The notes beneath the pieces are model-generated. The model did no database searches. It saw nothing but the letters and a program-made list of their open reading frames with translations, and was not told the origin of the DNA. DNA of 64,000 nt from Sphaerotilus microaerophilus (GTDB taxonomy: Bacteria; Pseudomonadota; Gammaproteobacteria; Burkholderiales; Burkholderiaceae_C): positions 3,782,001-3,846,000 of the forward strand of contig NZ_AP025730.1 of NCBI RefSeq assembly GCF_023734135.1, given 5' to 3'. Numbering within the stretch: position 1 is the stretch's first letter; every line of letters starts with the position of its first letter. Shown piece after piece: positions 24,917 through 33,846 of this stretch. The translations under genes and the position numbers were made by a program.

Positions 24917-26024
24917 TAGACTTGAGGCGGGCATGCTGCTGCAGACGAAACAGCTCCTGAAACCTCTGTAGCTTGAACTCCTTGCGAAGGCGCGCATCGG
25001 GGTCGAAGAAGACTTCGAACAACATCCCGTCCAGTAGAGCTTTGCGCTTCTCGGGCTTCAGCCCGGCTGTGCGGGACATGAAATCGGCGATGTATGCGGT
25101 CGCGGCGTTTGAGCTTCCGCATGCTGCCTGATAGATGTTGCGACCGACGACGAAGAGCGAGTTCGATGATGCACGTCCGGCAAGGTCGGCAGTGAACTTT
25201 TCAACTGCGGGATTTTGTTGGTACCAGTCGTGGGTCTTCAACGCCCTGATGACCCCGTGGGATGTCTTCTTGTCGTCGATGACGAACAGGCTGTCGCGCA
25301 GCGACGTATCGGCGTACTCGTCGATCCGGGCGCCGAGGCTCAGGTTGAAGAAGAAGTCGCCGGCGAGAGACGTGTGCTCCCATGAAATCTGCTTGCCGCC
25401 TGTCGCAGTGCTGAGCGTGTTGCGCACTCGCTTGAACATGCTCTCGACGGAACAGTCAGGGGTCGCGAGGTGTTCAAGAAGCGCCGCCGTGTAGGCGCCA
25501 TTCCGCCCGCGGCCGTCACTGGCGATCTGACCGGGAGAAGTGGCGTAGGCAACCATCGTTCCCCTTGGCGCATAGACCGGTGCGAGGCCACGGGAACTCA
25601 TCGACCGCTCCCAGGCGCGCTCAAACGGGTTGTTGCGGCAGGCGTCAAGGATGATGATGCTTGAAGCGTTGTCGGCCTTCTCCATCACTTCGATGACCTG
25701 ATTCAGCGGCAGGGAGGAGTGCTTGGCCTCGATTTCGCCGCTTACGTCAGTATCGACGGCGGCAAGGTAGTTGCTACCGTCAACCTGCATACCGTGGCCT
25801 GCGAAGAAGAACAGCCCGACATCACTGTCCTTCAGCGCCCTCTTGAAGTCCTTGAGCGCCTGATCCATCTCCTGATGCGAGCAGTTCAGGTGTGTGGCAA
25901 CGGTGAAACCGCATTCCGTGAGCTTCGCGGCGATGTCCGTTGCATCGTTCCCGGGATTCTTCAACTTGCCGGCATCCGCGTAGTCCGCGTTGCCGATGAC
26001 GAGTGCTGTAAGGCGGCGGCTCAT
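24897..26024 (-). CDS. Caspase-like cysteine protease (peptidase C14), truncated by IS630
   Basis: The remaining frame encodes 375 residues, of which the last six (SVVFDC) come from the IS. A caspase p20-like domain fills residues 1-240: ALVIGNADYADAGKLKNPGN at the N terminus, catalytic His77 in FFFAGHGMQ and Cys129 in ILDACRNNPF. Such enzymes are often effectors of bacterial immune or cell-death systems. Its ATG at 26024 overlaps the GTPase stop (ATGA), implying coupled translation. The catalytic domain survives the insertion; the lost C-terminal 120 residues may be needed for regulation or targeting. No signal peptide is present, so it would be cytoplasmic. Confidence 0.88.
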   Translation of the reverse strand: MSRRLTALVIGNADYADAGKLKNPGNDATDIAAKLTECGFTVATHLNCSHQEMDQALKDFKRALKDSDVGLFFFAGHGMQVDGSNYLAAVDTDVSGEIEAKHSSLPLNQVIEVMEKADNASSIIILDACRNNPFERAWERSMSSRGLAPVYAPRGTMVAYATSPGQIASDGRGRNGAYTAALLEHLATPDCSVESMFKRVRNTLSTATGGKQISWEHTSLAGDFFFNLSLGARIDEYADTSLRDSLFVIDDKKTSHGVIRALKTHDWYQQNPAVEKFTADLAGRASSNSLFVVGRNIYQAACGSSNAATAYIADFMSRTAGLKPEKRKALLDGMLFEVFFDPDARLRKEFKLQRFQELFRLQQHARLKSSVVFDC

Positions 26025-28278
26025 GGCAGCATGACCCCGCCGCTTTCAACCACGGCCGCCCGAACCAGCTCGCGAACCCCGCGCATGAACTCAATCGCTG
26101 GCGCTGTGTTGACTGTGCCTGGGATCGGTGCGGCCAGTTCATAGATGCCGCGGATATCCACGGCGCGACGCGCCGCCGAACCCTTGCCTTTGTGCTCCAG
26201 GCCGCGGCGCCAGTCCGTCAGGTGTTCGTTAATCAGGCGCTGTAGCGCAAGCTGATGCAGCCTGCTGAACACGACTTGGCGGATCGGCGCGATGGCCTGC
26301 TGCGCTTCATCGGCATCGGGCGGCCGGGACCAGCCGATCGGGTTGTCGAGAAAATTCGCGATCTCTTCGATGATTCGGCCTACCAGATCTGCAACGGGCC
26401 GCAGTGAGTCGTACTCGACGCCGGTCTCGTTCGAAATCTTCCGGTTGAGCGCCTTGATGCGAGTCCAGTGCTCTGCAGGGAGCGTCGCGCCGATCGACAG
26501 GCCGAGGCGGGCCGCCCATGCCTTCTGGAAGCTGTCCGCGGCGCGTTGCACGGCAAACCCGAGCCCGGAGGCGTCGTATTGCGGCTTGGCGTCCGGCACC
26601 GGCGGCGGCTCGACCGATTTTTCGACGAAGGCGATCAGCTTATTGAGCTGCGCTTTCACTCCGGGCGGCAGCTTCGCGCTCGACCCATCGAGCGCGCCCA
26701 GCATGAAACTCTGGTCGTCGATCGTCCGCTCCATCGCGGCCACGATCGGAGCGTTCAACACTTCCTTCAGCTTGGAAAGATAGTTGTGAACGGAGGCCAG
26801 GACGTGTGCGCGCTTGTCGGCGAAGCTCGGCAAGTTCAGGCCCTTGACCTGGTCGAAGTGCGTAAAGGCGAGCAGGAGCTTGTTGTAGTTGCCGCTGGAT
26901 GCGACGGTGCGCAGGACCGACTGGGTCGCTGCCTGCACCGGCTGCTCGGCGTTGTCCACCAACAGAATGGCATCGACTTCCGAAAAGCGTCGCGTGATGT
27001 GGGTCGTCACGCTCGTTGACGAATCCGGCGTGTGGCCGAGCCCCTGGCCGTCCAGCAGCACAACCTTGGCCTGGTGGTCCGTGAAGGTCGGGAAGAGGGG
27101 GCCCATAACACGGATGCCATCGACCAGCGGCGTCAGCAGCTTGCCGAACGACGGCGCGAAGTTGCTCGAAAACCAGCGCACCTGCTTGAGGAATTCGTTC
27201 CGATCATTCGTGCTGTACGTCCACATGAGCGGCCATTTCGAGCTGGCGCTCCGGTAGGTTCGCTCGCCGCTCTGCATCGCATCGAAGCGCTGCAACGCCT
27301 CGTCGATCACGTCGTGGACGATGTCGTGAAACTGTTCGTCAGCAAACAGCTCGCTCTGGAAGATTTCAAGGGCTGCCTCGCGATCTTCGGCGTTCGCGGA
27401 GTGCGGATCGGGGAGCAGTTCCTTGCTGATCGCCTCGGCCTTCGCTGCGGCCAGCTTCGTGATGCGACCGACATAGTCCACCAACCGAGCCTGCTGAGCC
27501 TCGGCGTCGGCACTGGAAACGGCTTCGTCGCTGCTTGCCGCTGCCGTGGCCGCCTGGTCTGGCTCGCCGAAATCCCAGTCGTCAGCAGCAGGCTCGGCGG
27601 GCAGGTTCTTGCGCCATGAACCGAGCAGGTAGCTCAGCCGAAAGCGCTGGTCTGGGTGATGCAGAAAACGGTCCGCCACCTTGTCCTCGGGCAGCTTGTC
27701 CCAAACGGCGGCGCACGCGTTGAGCACGCAGTCCTCGACGTTGGCCTGAATGACGTTCTCGGAGAAGAAGGTCACCGCCGCCCGGAACTCGCCAGCGGCC
27801 GGGATCACCTCGATATCCGATACGGTGGTCTTGGCCGTCGAGGTGGACGGGAAGCGGTCCAGCTCAGGGTCCGAGCCGATCAGGTGCCGCAACAGCGAAG
27901 TCTTGCCCGCACCCGTCGTGCCGACGAACAGGGTCCGGGCGTAGCCCTCGGCCTTGCCGGGCAGGGGGATGACGTTGCTTCGGGTTTCGAAAGAGTCGGC
28001 GACGCCGGCCTGGATGCCGTCATAGAACGCATCGACGATACGCTGGTCAAAAATCTGGAGCGCCTCCTGATGCTTCGCCGCCGTCCACCAGATTTCATCC
28101 TGAAGTAGCTCGTTCATCTGGGCTACGAGGGCCTCGGCCTTGACTTTGTCATCGGTGCCCAGGCCGCGCCGCATTTTCAGACCGGACTTCCCCTTTGAAT
28201 CGAGCTTCAGGGGATGCCGGAAGCTGATACTGAAACCCGGCCGGCCGGGAGTGGTCGAGAGAGAGGCGGTGTAGGCCA
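26021..28278 (-). CDS. Large P-loop GTPase (dynamin/GIMAP-like fold), partner of the caspase
   Basis: A 752-residue protein. The P-loop GTTGAGKT is at residues 120-127. A threonine-rich switch (STSTAKTT) follows near 142, a G3-like LLDGQG appears mid-protein and a THFD motif (G4-like) later. Long helical and charged regions occupy the rest, including a Glu/Ala-rich linker near 270-300. The first 65 residues (FRHPLKLDSKGKSGLKMRRG) resemble the arm DNA-binding segment of tyrosine recombinases. The start is ATG 28278, with AAGGAG about 10 bp upstream. I infer that it senses a trigger and controls the caspase, but this has no direct proof here. Confidence 0.8.
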
Positions 28279-28373
28279 TAAGCCTGTGCTCCTTGTTGTT
28301 CCATGTTGTACCGAAGTACACTCTAGGCACGATCTGCCCCGCCGTCAAGTAATTTGGAACAACGCGGAACAAC
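28279..28373 (-). promoter_or_regulatory. Promoter and repeated GTTGTTCC sites of the GTPase-caspase operon
   Basis: Reading toward the GTPase gene, TTGACG (about 28343-28348) and TAGAGT (about 28320-28325) are separated by 17 bp, a good sigma-70 match. GTTGTTCC occurs twice just upstream of the -35 (28356-28363 and 28366-28373, 10 bp apart) and once in inverse downstream of the -10 (about 28294-28301). This arrangement suggests a regulator binding on both sides of the promoter. No regulator gene adjoins it. Confidence 0.6.
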
Positions 28374-28428
28374 ACTCCTCGGAAGGGTGCTTTGGGGTGG
28401 CGAGATCAGCGCTGCGGATGTCGCTTCA

Positions 28429-28460
28429 GGGTCGCTATGCAAAGCTATCCATAGCGACCC
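28429..28460. repeat. Perfect 11-bp hairpin at the left border of the RIT element
   Basis: GGGTCGCTATG (28429-28439) and CATAGCGACCC (28450-28460) are exact inverse copies around a 10-bp loop. The right arm overlaps the first bases of the RIT terminal repeat. CTATGCAAAG inside the hairpin region (28435-28444) recurs directly at 31866-31875, near the other end. It may be part of the target or a recombinase binding site. Confidence 0.55.
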
Positions 28461-28489
28461 CTATGCATAGGACTCAACTATGCGTAGGT
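28455..28489. repeat. RIT left terminal inverted repeat
   Basis: CGACCCCTATGCATAGG, one variable base, then CTCAACTATGCGTAGGT. It holds the perfect palindrome CTATGCATAG (28461-28470) and a second near-copy CTATGCGTAG, likely recombinase sites. Inverse of 31933-31967 with one mismatch at 28472. Confidence 0.88.
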
Positions 28490-28610
28490 CTGCCGCTGCC
28501 GGTGGTCGCTGGCCAGACGGCACGCGGCTCGCACGTCATCGACGCCTCAGGCATCTATACGTAGTTCTTGACCGGGCGTGCACTGGCGGCTCCACAACCT
28601 GGAGACTGCA

Positions 28611-29888
28611 ATGCCTTCCAAGCCTCGTTCTCGCCTCGATCCTTCCAGCCGCACTCGCGGCTGTGCACAGCTGGATCGCCACATCCCGGCCTACCGCCAT
28701 TACCTCGCGGATCGCGGCAATGCCGCCGGCTACGCGCGCAGCTGCGAAGCCGCCGTGGCGCATCTGTCGCTGTGGATGAAGGGCGCCAAGAAGCGCCTGG
28801 CCGACGTCGACGAGGGGCTCGTTGCCGAGTTCGTCGATCACCACCTTCCCGGCTGTCATTGCCCGACCAGTGCCCGCCATCCGAGCAGCGTGCGGGCCGC
28901 GTTGGGCCATCTGCTCGTCGTCCTGCGTGCCGCCGGCGCCATCGCACCCCAGCCGCTGGACATGACCGAGGTGGGTCAGGAGCTGCGCCGCTACGACCAG
29001 TACATGCAGCAGGTGCGGGGGCTTGCCCCGAACACGCGCAATGGAGCGCTGCGCCTCGTCGAAGCGCTGCTGCGCCAGCACTTCGGCAACGACGCCATCC
29101 GCTTCGAGGTCATCACGCCGGAGCGCGTGCGCCGCTTCTTCGCAGCGCAGGCCAAGAACTACAAGGCGCCGACAAGCCTGAGCACCGTGGTGGCGGCGCT
29201 GCGCGGCTACTTCCGCTGGCGTGCGACGCTGGGTGACCGCACACACGCGCTGGTTGGTGCGCTGGCGTATCCGGCGAACTGGCAATTGGCATCGCTGCCC
29301 AAGTCGCTGGAGCCGGCAGAGGTCGAGCTTCTCGAGGCCGCCCTTGGCCAGAGCGGGCCCTCGATGCTGCGTGCCGATGCGATGGTGCGCTGCATGCTCG
29401 ACCTGGGCCTGCGCAGCGGCGAGGTTGCACGCCTGAGCATGGACGACATCGACTGGGACGCCGGCACGATTACCTTGCGTCGCACGAAGGGTCGACGGGA
29501 GGACGTGATGCCGCTGCCCGAAGCCACCGGGCAGGCGATCGCCGCGTACCTGCACAGGGAGCGACCCAAGACCCAGCACCGCATGATCTTCGCCCGCCAC
29601 ATGACGCCACGCGAGCGACCGATCGGGCCGGACCTCGTGCGCAAAACCATCCGCCAAGCGTACGCCCGTGCCGGACTGCCGTACACGCGCTCGCATCTGC
29701 TGCGCCACACGATGGCGGGCCGCCTGCTGGCCGGCGGGGCCTCGCTCAAGGAGGTGGCTGACGTGCTGCGCCACCGTTCGCTGAACACGACGCTGATCTA
29801 CGCCAAGCTCGACAGCGGCAGCCTGGTCGAAGTGGCCCTGCCATGGCCTGGCATCCCTGCGGTTGCCACGACCGGGAGGGCATCATGA
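28611..29888 (+). CDS. Tyrosine recombinase, first of the RIT trio
   Basis: A 425-residue tyrosine recombinase. An N-terminal core-binding domain spans about residues 20-220, and the catalytic domain follows with Arg in LDLGLRSGEVARL, the HLLRHT box and the RHRSLNTTLIYAKLD segment carrying the nucleophilic Tyr. ATG 28611 (MPSKPRSRLD) has GGAG 7 bp upstream; an in-frame ATG at 28578 lacks such a site. Its stop overlaps the start of the next recombinase (ATGA), implying coupled translation. In RIT elements the three proteins are thought to act together. Confidence 0.88.
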   Translation: MPSKPRSRLDPSSRTRGCAQLDRHIPAYRHYLADRGNAAGYARSCEAAVAHLSLWMKGAKKRLADVDEGLVAEFVDHHLPGCHCPTSARHPSSVRAALGHLLVVLRAAGAIAPQPLDMTEVGQELRRYDQYMQQVRGLAPNTRNGALRLVEALLRQHFGNDAIRFEVITPERVRRFFAAQAKNYKAPTSLSTVVAALRGYFRWRATLGDRTHALVGALAYPANWQLASLPKSLEPAEVELLEAALGQSGPSMLRADAMVRCMLDLGLRSGEVARLSMDDIDWDAGTITLRRTKGRREDVMPLPEATGQAIAAYLHRERPKTQHRMIFARHMTPRERPIGPDLVRKTIRQAYARAGLPYTRSHLLRHTMAGRLLAGGASLKEVADVLRHRSLNTTLIYAKLDSGSLVEVALPWPGIPAVATTGRAS

Positions 29889-30850
29889 CCATCGGCCTGA
29901 CCGCGCTCGTTGAGCGCTACCTCATCGAACGCCGCACCCTGGGCTTCCAGTTGAAGTCGCCGGCCTACAGCCTGCGCAGCCTGGCCGAGTACGTCCGGCG
30001 CACGCGCCACCGGGGACCTCTGACGCTGGAGGTCATGGCCGAGTGGGCGCGTCTGGACTCGCACGCCAGCGTCGATCCCCGGACATGGGCCAGGCGACTG
30101 AAGAATTTGCGCTCCTTCGCACGATGGATGCAGCAGTTCGAACCAGCCACTGAGGTGCCCGACGACACGATCTTCGGTCGGTTGCCCGAGCGCCAGGCGC
30201 CGCACATCTACAGCCCCGAGGAGGTGCAGCAGTTGCTGGCTGCCGCGCGCGAACTCGGCCCCAGCCCCGGCCTGCGCGGACTGGTCTACGAGACGCTGTT
30301 CGGCTTGATCGCCAGTTGCGGCCTGCGCCTGTCCGAGGCGCTGTCGCTGACTGTCGCCGACGTCGATCTGCGCCGCGGTGTGCTGACCATCCGCCGCACC
30401 AAGTTCGCCAAGTCGCGCCAGGTGCCGCTGCATCCGAGCACGGCCAAGGCCCTGGGTCGCTACCGCTGGACGCGGGACGTGGCCGGCGCGTCACGCGACG
30501 ACGACGCGCCGTTCTCCATCGGCACCCGCGGCCGCCTGTTCGGCAAGCCGATCAGCGGGCACCAGGTGGAGCGCGTCTTCGCCACGCTGCGCAGTGAACT
30601 GGGCTGGATCAACCGCGGCACCCACCACGCGCCGCGGATCCACGACCTGCGGCATACCTTCGTGGTCAGGCGCATCCTGCTGTGGCAACAGCACGGCATC
30701 GACGTGGACGAGGCGATGCTCGCGCTGTCGACCTACGTCGGGCACGCGATGGTCACCAACACCTACTGGTACCTGCAGGCGGTGCCGGAGTTGATGGCGG
30801 TGGCGGCGAAGCGCTTCGAGGCGTGCATGCCGGAGTTCAGCCATGTCTGA
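29885..30850 (+). CDS. Tyrosine recombinase, second of the RIT trio
   Basis: A 321-residue tyrosine recombinase. The catalytic boxes are IASCGLRLSEALSL (Arg), IHDLRHTFVVRR (His-x-x-Arg) and YVGHAMVTNTYWYLQ (His and Tyr). ATG 29885 overlaps the previous stop codon by 4 bp; the upstream in-frame ATG at 29843 would lie inside the preceding gene and is unlikely. It is the smallest of the three, with a shortened N-terminal domain starting MTIGLTALVERYLIERRTLG. Confidence 0.88.
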   Translation: MTIGLTALVERYLIERRTLGFQLKSPAYSLRSLAEYVRRTRHRGPLTLEVMAEWARLDSHASVDPRTWARRLKNLRSFARWMQQFEPATEVPDDTIFGRLPERQAPHIYSPEEVQQLLAAARELGPSPGLRGLVYETLFGLIASCGLRLSEALSLTVADVDLRRGVLTIRRTKFAKSRQVPLHPSTAKALGRYRWTRDVAGASRDDDAPFSIGTRGRLFGKPISGHQVERVFATLRSELGWINRGTHHAPRIHDLRHTFVVRRILLWQQHGIDVDEAMLALSTYVGHAMVTNTYWYLQAVPELMAVAAKRFEACMPEFSHV

Positions 30851-31865
30851 GGCCCGTCATCACCGCAAGGCAGACCCTCCAGGCTTCCCGGCACTGGTGC
30901 AGCAGTTCTTCACCGAGTACCTGGTCGCGCAGCGTGCGCTCAGCCCGCGGACGGTGGCCAGCTACCGCGACGCAATGACGCTGTTCCTCGCGTATGCGAC
31001 CGACCACTTGCGCAAGACGCCGATGGCCCTGCAACTGACGGACATCACGCCGGAGTTGGTTCTCAAGTTCCTGGCCCACCTGGAACGCGAGCGGCACAAC
31101 TCGGTGCGCAGCCGTAACCTGCGGCTGACGGCGCTGCGGGCGTTCCTAAAGTTCGCCGGCCGCCGCGACGTGAGCGCGCTGCACACCGTCGAGCAGGTGA
31201 TGGCCGTGCCGATGAAGCGCTTCGAGCGGCCACTGCTCGGTCACCTGACGCGGCCCGAGATGATCGCCGTGCTGGGGCAACCTGGCAGCGACTGGACCTC
31301 GCAGCGCGACCATCTGTTGCTCAGCCTGCTCTACAACACCGGCGCACGGGTGTCGGAGATCGTCGGGGTGCGCGTCGTCGACGTGGTGCTGGGCGGTGCG
31401 GCATGCGTCCACCTGCATGGCAAGGGACGCAAGGACCGCTCGGTGCCGCTGTGGCAGTCGACCGCAGCGGCCGTGCGAGCGTGGTTGCATGCGAACCCCG
31501 AACTGCGCGGCTCGGCGGCGTTGCTGCCCAATCGATCTGGCCACCCGATGACACGGTGCAATGTGGCGCAGCGGCTGGCCCTCGCGGTCGACCGTGCTGC
31601 CGCCGAGCAGCCGAGCCTGAAGACCAAGCGCGTCTCGCCGCACAGCCTGAGGCACACGACCGCCATGCACCTGCTGCAAAGCGGCGTACCCTTCAACATC
31701 ATCGCCCTGTGGCTCGGCCATGAGAGCACGAACACGACGCACCGCTACGTTGAGGCCAACCTGGAGATGAAGGAGAAGGCGCTCGCGCGTCTGGAGGCGC
31801 CGGACATCAAGCTACAGCGCTTCAAGGCCAGCGATGACCTGATGAAGTTCCTGCGGAGCCTGTGA
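30843..31865 (+). CDS. Tyrosine recombinase, third of the RIT trio
   Basis: A 340-residue tyrosine recombinase of XerC/D-like layout. The core-binding domain (FFTEYLVAQRALSPRTVASY) is followed by YNTGARVSEIVGV (Arg), SPHSLRHTTAMHLL (His-x-x-Arg) and WLGHESTNTTHRYVEA (His, Tyr). It overlaps the second recombinase by 8 bp. The C-terminal helix rich in Lys and Glu resembles those that make contacts between recombinase subunits. Confidence 0.88.
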   Translation: MSEARHHRKADPPGFPALVQQFFTEYLVAQRALSPRTVASYRDAMTLFLAYATDHLRKTPMALQLTDITPELVLKFLAHLERERHNSVRSRNLRLTALRAFLKFAGRRDVSALHTVEQVMAVPMKRFERPLLGHLTRPEMIAVLGQPGSDWTSQRDHLLLSLLYNTGARVSEIVGVRVVDVVLGGAACVHLHGKGRKDRSVPLWQSTAAAVRAWLHANPELRGSAALLPNRSGHPMTRCNVAQRLALAVDRAAAEQPSLKTKRVSPHSLRHTTAMHLLQSGVPFNIIALWLGHESTNTTHRYVEANLEMKEKALARLEAPDIKLQRFKASDDLMKFLRSL

Positions 31866-31932
31866 CTATGCAAAGGACCGCGGTGGCCGAGACACGCGCC
31901 GCCATAGCCGGCGGCGAAGGCCGGCGCCGCGG

Positions 31933-31967
31933 ACCTACGCATAGTTGAGGCCTATGCATAGGGGTCG
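31933..31967. repeat. RIT right terminal inverted repeat
   Basis: ACCTACGCATAGTTGAG followed by GCCTATGCATAGGGGTCG, inverse of 28455-28489 with a single mismatch. It contains the CTATGCATAG palindrome at 31952-31961. Confidence 0.88.
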
Positions 31968-32168
31968 TGAGCCGCCCGTGACTAGTTGCCCCTGAATGTC
32001 AGCTGACCCGTCCCATCGCCGACATCCCGGCCCCTGGGGCGTGGCGGTGGGCCATACCGTCCCGGCGTGGCCTCGCCGCGACCGACGGCGTGCCCGACCG
32101 ACAGGTGCGCGTTCCGCTCGATGTTGAACCGAAACGTCCCACGAAAGTGGATGTGCGCGCACCGACCT
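31968..32168. other. Intergenic stretch between RIT element and GMC gene
   Basis: No gene is supported in these 201 bases. GTCAGCTGAC at about 31998-32007 is a perfect 10-bp palindrome. On the minus strand an open stretch reads with protein-like composition, which may be the degraded end of a gene cut by the island, but nothing is recognisable. Confidence 0.35.
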
Positions 32169-33827
32169 TCAAGACACAGGCCGCGCCGCGCCCACCAACA
32201 CCAGATCGGCGCCCTTGTCGCCGATCGCCACCGAGGTGGCGTTGGTATTGCCGCATATCAGGTTGGGCATCACCGAGGCGTCAATGACGCGCAGGCTCTG
32301 CAGGCCGCGCACGCGCAGGTCCGGCGTGCACACCGCCAGCGGATCGTCGTGGCGCCCCATGCGGCAGGTGCCGACCGGGTGGTAGCCCGTCGAGAGCATG
32401 GGGGCGGCCCAGGCGAGCCACTCGGCGTCGGTCTGCACCTCGGGCCCCGGGCGCACCTCGGCTTCGATGCGGTCGGCCAGGGCCGGCTGGCGGGCCAGTT
32501 CGCGCAGGAAGCGCAGCGCCCAGACCAACGCCCGGCGGTCGCGCTCGTCGTGCAGGTAGTTCATCGTGATCGCCGGGTGCTGCGCCGCGTCGGCCGTCTT
32601 CAGGCGCACATGGCCGCGCGAGAAGGGCCGCACCTGGAAGGGCGCCAGCGTCATGCCGGGCCAGGCGTCCGGCTGCGGGGCCTTGCCGCTGGATCCCGCC
32701 TGCTCGGGCTGGCCGGTGACCGGCAGGCCGAAGACCTGGATGTCGTTGTAGGGCAGCGCCGGGTCACTCTTCAGATAGGCGCCGAACTCTGCCGGCGCAC
32801 TCATCATGGGGCCGCTGCGACCGGCCAGGTAGCGCAGCATCGAGCCCATCAGCCCGAGGCCGCGAAAATGCCGGTTCATGCTGTCCTGCCGCGCGCGCAG
32901 GCGCCAGGACATCGGTGCACAGACATGGTCCTGCAGGTTCTCGCCCACCCCCGGCAGATCGGCCACCACCGGAATCCCCAGGGCCTGCAACTGCGCCGCC
33001 GGCCCCACGCCGGAGCACATCAACAACTGGGGCGACTGGATGGCACCGGCACAGAGCAGCACCTCGCGCGCTGCGCGGGTTTCATGCAGGCTGCCGTCGC
33101 CCATGCGGTAGCGCACGCCCACCGCACGCCGGCCCTCGAAGAGGATGCGCTCGACCATCGCACCGTGGCGCAGCAGCAGGTTGGGACGCTGCAGGGCCGG
33201 CACGATGGCGTTCAGGGCGATGGAGGAACGCCGGCCGTCGCGAACATTGACCTGGAAGGTGCCGGCGCCGGTGGCCCGGCCGTCGTTGAAGTCGTCGACC
33301 ACCTCCAGGCCAGCCTGGCGGGCGGCCTCGATCATCTGCCGCGTCATCGGGTGGAGGTCGGGCAGGTCGGCCACCGTCAACGGGCCGCCCCGGCCGTGCA
33401 GCGGAGCGCCCAGGCGCCGATGGTCCTCGGTGCGGATGAAGTGGGGCAGCAGCTCGTCCCAGCTCCAGCCCTCGGCCCCGGCGGCCACCCAGTCGGCATA
33501 GTCCTGCCGGTGGCCGCGGATGTAGATCATGCCGTTGATCGAGGAGGAGCCCCCCAGGGCCTTGCCGCGGGGCATGGCCATGCGGCGCCCGCCCGCCCAG
33601 TGCTCCGGTTCGGTCTCGTGCATCCAGGAGTAGCGCGGACTGTAGGTCATAGCGCCCCAGCCGGCCGGCATGCTGACCATGAAGTCCCGGTGCGTGACCG
33701 TGCCGGCCTCCAGCAGCAGGATCGCCCCGGCGTCCTGCTCGCAGGCCAGACGGGCCGCCAGCGTGCCGCCGGCCGATCCGGAGCCGACGACGATGTAATC
33801 CACGGCGGTTGGCAAGGCGGCGCTCAT
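32169..33827 (-). CDS. GMC-family FAD oxidoreductase (choline dehydrogenase-like)
   Basis: A 552-residue flavoprotein. The FAD-binding VVGSGSAGGTLAARL lies at residues 12-26, GMC signature 1 appears as GKALGGSSSINGMIYIRG near 90 and signature 2 as GAIQSPQLLMCSGVGP near 275. The catalytic His is in STGYHPVGTCRMG near the C terminus, with the GNTNATSVAIGDKG closing motif. GMC enzymes oxidise primary or secondary alcohols. ATG 33827 (MSAALPTAVDYIVVG) places the FAD motif correctly. Last gene of the second catabolic cluster; possible role in oxidising a side-chain or ring hydroxyl. Confidence 0.88.
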   Translation of the reverse strand: MSAALPTAVDYIVVGSGSAGGTLAARLACEQDAGAILLLEAGTVTHRDFMVSMPAGWGAMTYSPRYSWMHETEPEHWAGGRRMAMPRGKALGGSSSINGMIYIRGHRQDYADWVAAGAEGWSWDELLPHFIRTEDHRRLGAPLHGRGGPLTVADLPDLHPMTRQMIEAARQAGLEVVDDFNDGRATGAGTFQVNVRDGRRSSIALNAIVPALQRPNLLLRHGAMVERILFEGRRAVGVRYRMGDGSLHETRAAREVLLCAGAIQSPQLLMCSGVGPAAQLQALGIPVVADLPGVGENLQDHVCAPMSWRLRARQDSMNRHFRGLGLMGSMLRYLAGRSGPMMSAPAEFGAYLKSDPALPYNDIQVFGLPVTGQPEQAGSSGKAPQPDAWPGMTLAPFQVRPFSRGHVRLKTADAAQHPAITMNYLHDERDRRALVWALRFLRELARQPALADRIEAEVRPGPEVQTDAEWLAWAAPMLSTGYHPVGTCRMGRHDDPLAVCTPDLRVRGLQSLRVIDASVMPNLICGNTNATSVAIGDKGADLVLVGAARPVS

Positions 33828-33846
33828 CCCGGTGAACCTCTGCCTG

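Larger units (their letters stand above)
28455..31967 (+). mobile_element. RIT element (recombinases in trio), complete, 3513 bp
   Basis: Three overlapping plus-strand tyrosine recombinase genes are bounded by 35-bp terminal inverted repeats that match at 34 of 35 positions. This is the published RIT architecture: three different recombinases translated as a coupled unit with no cargo. All three keep their Arg, His/Arg and Tyr motifs, so the element may be active. It lies between the GTPase promoter and the GMC oxidoreductase gene. Confidence 0.88.
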
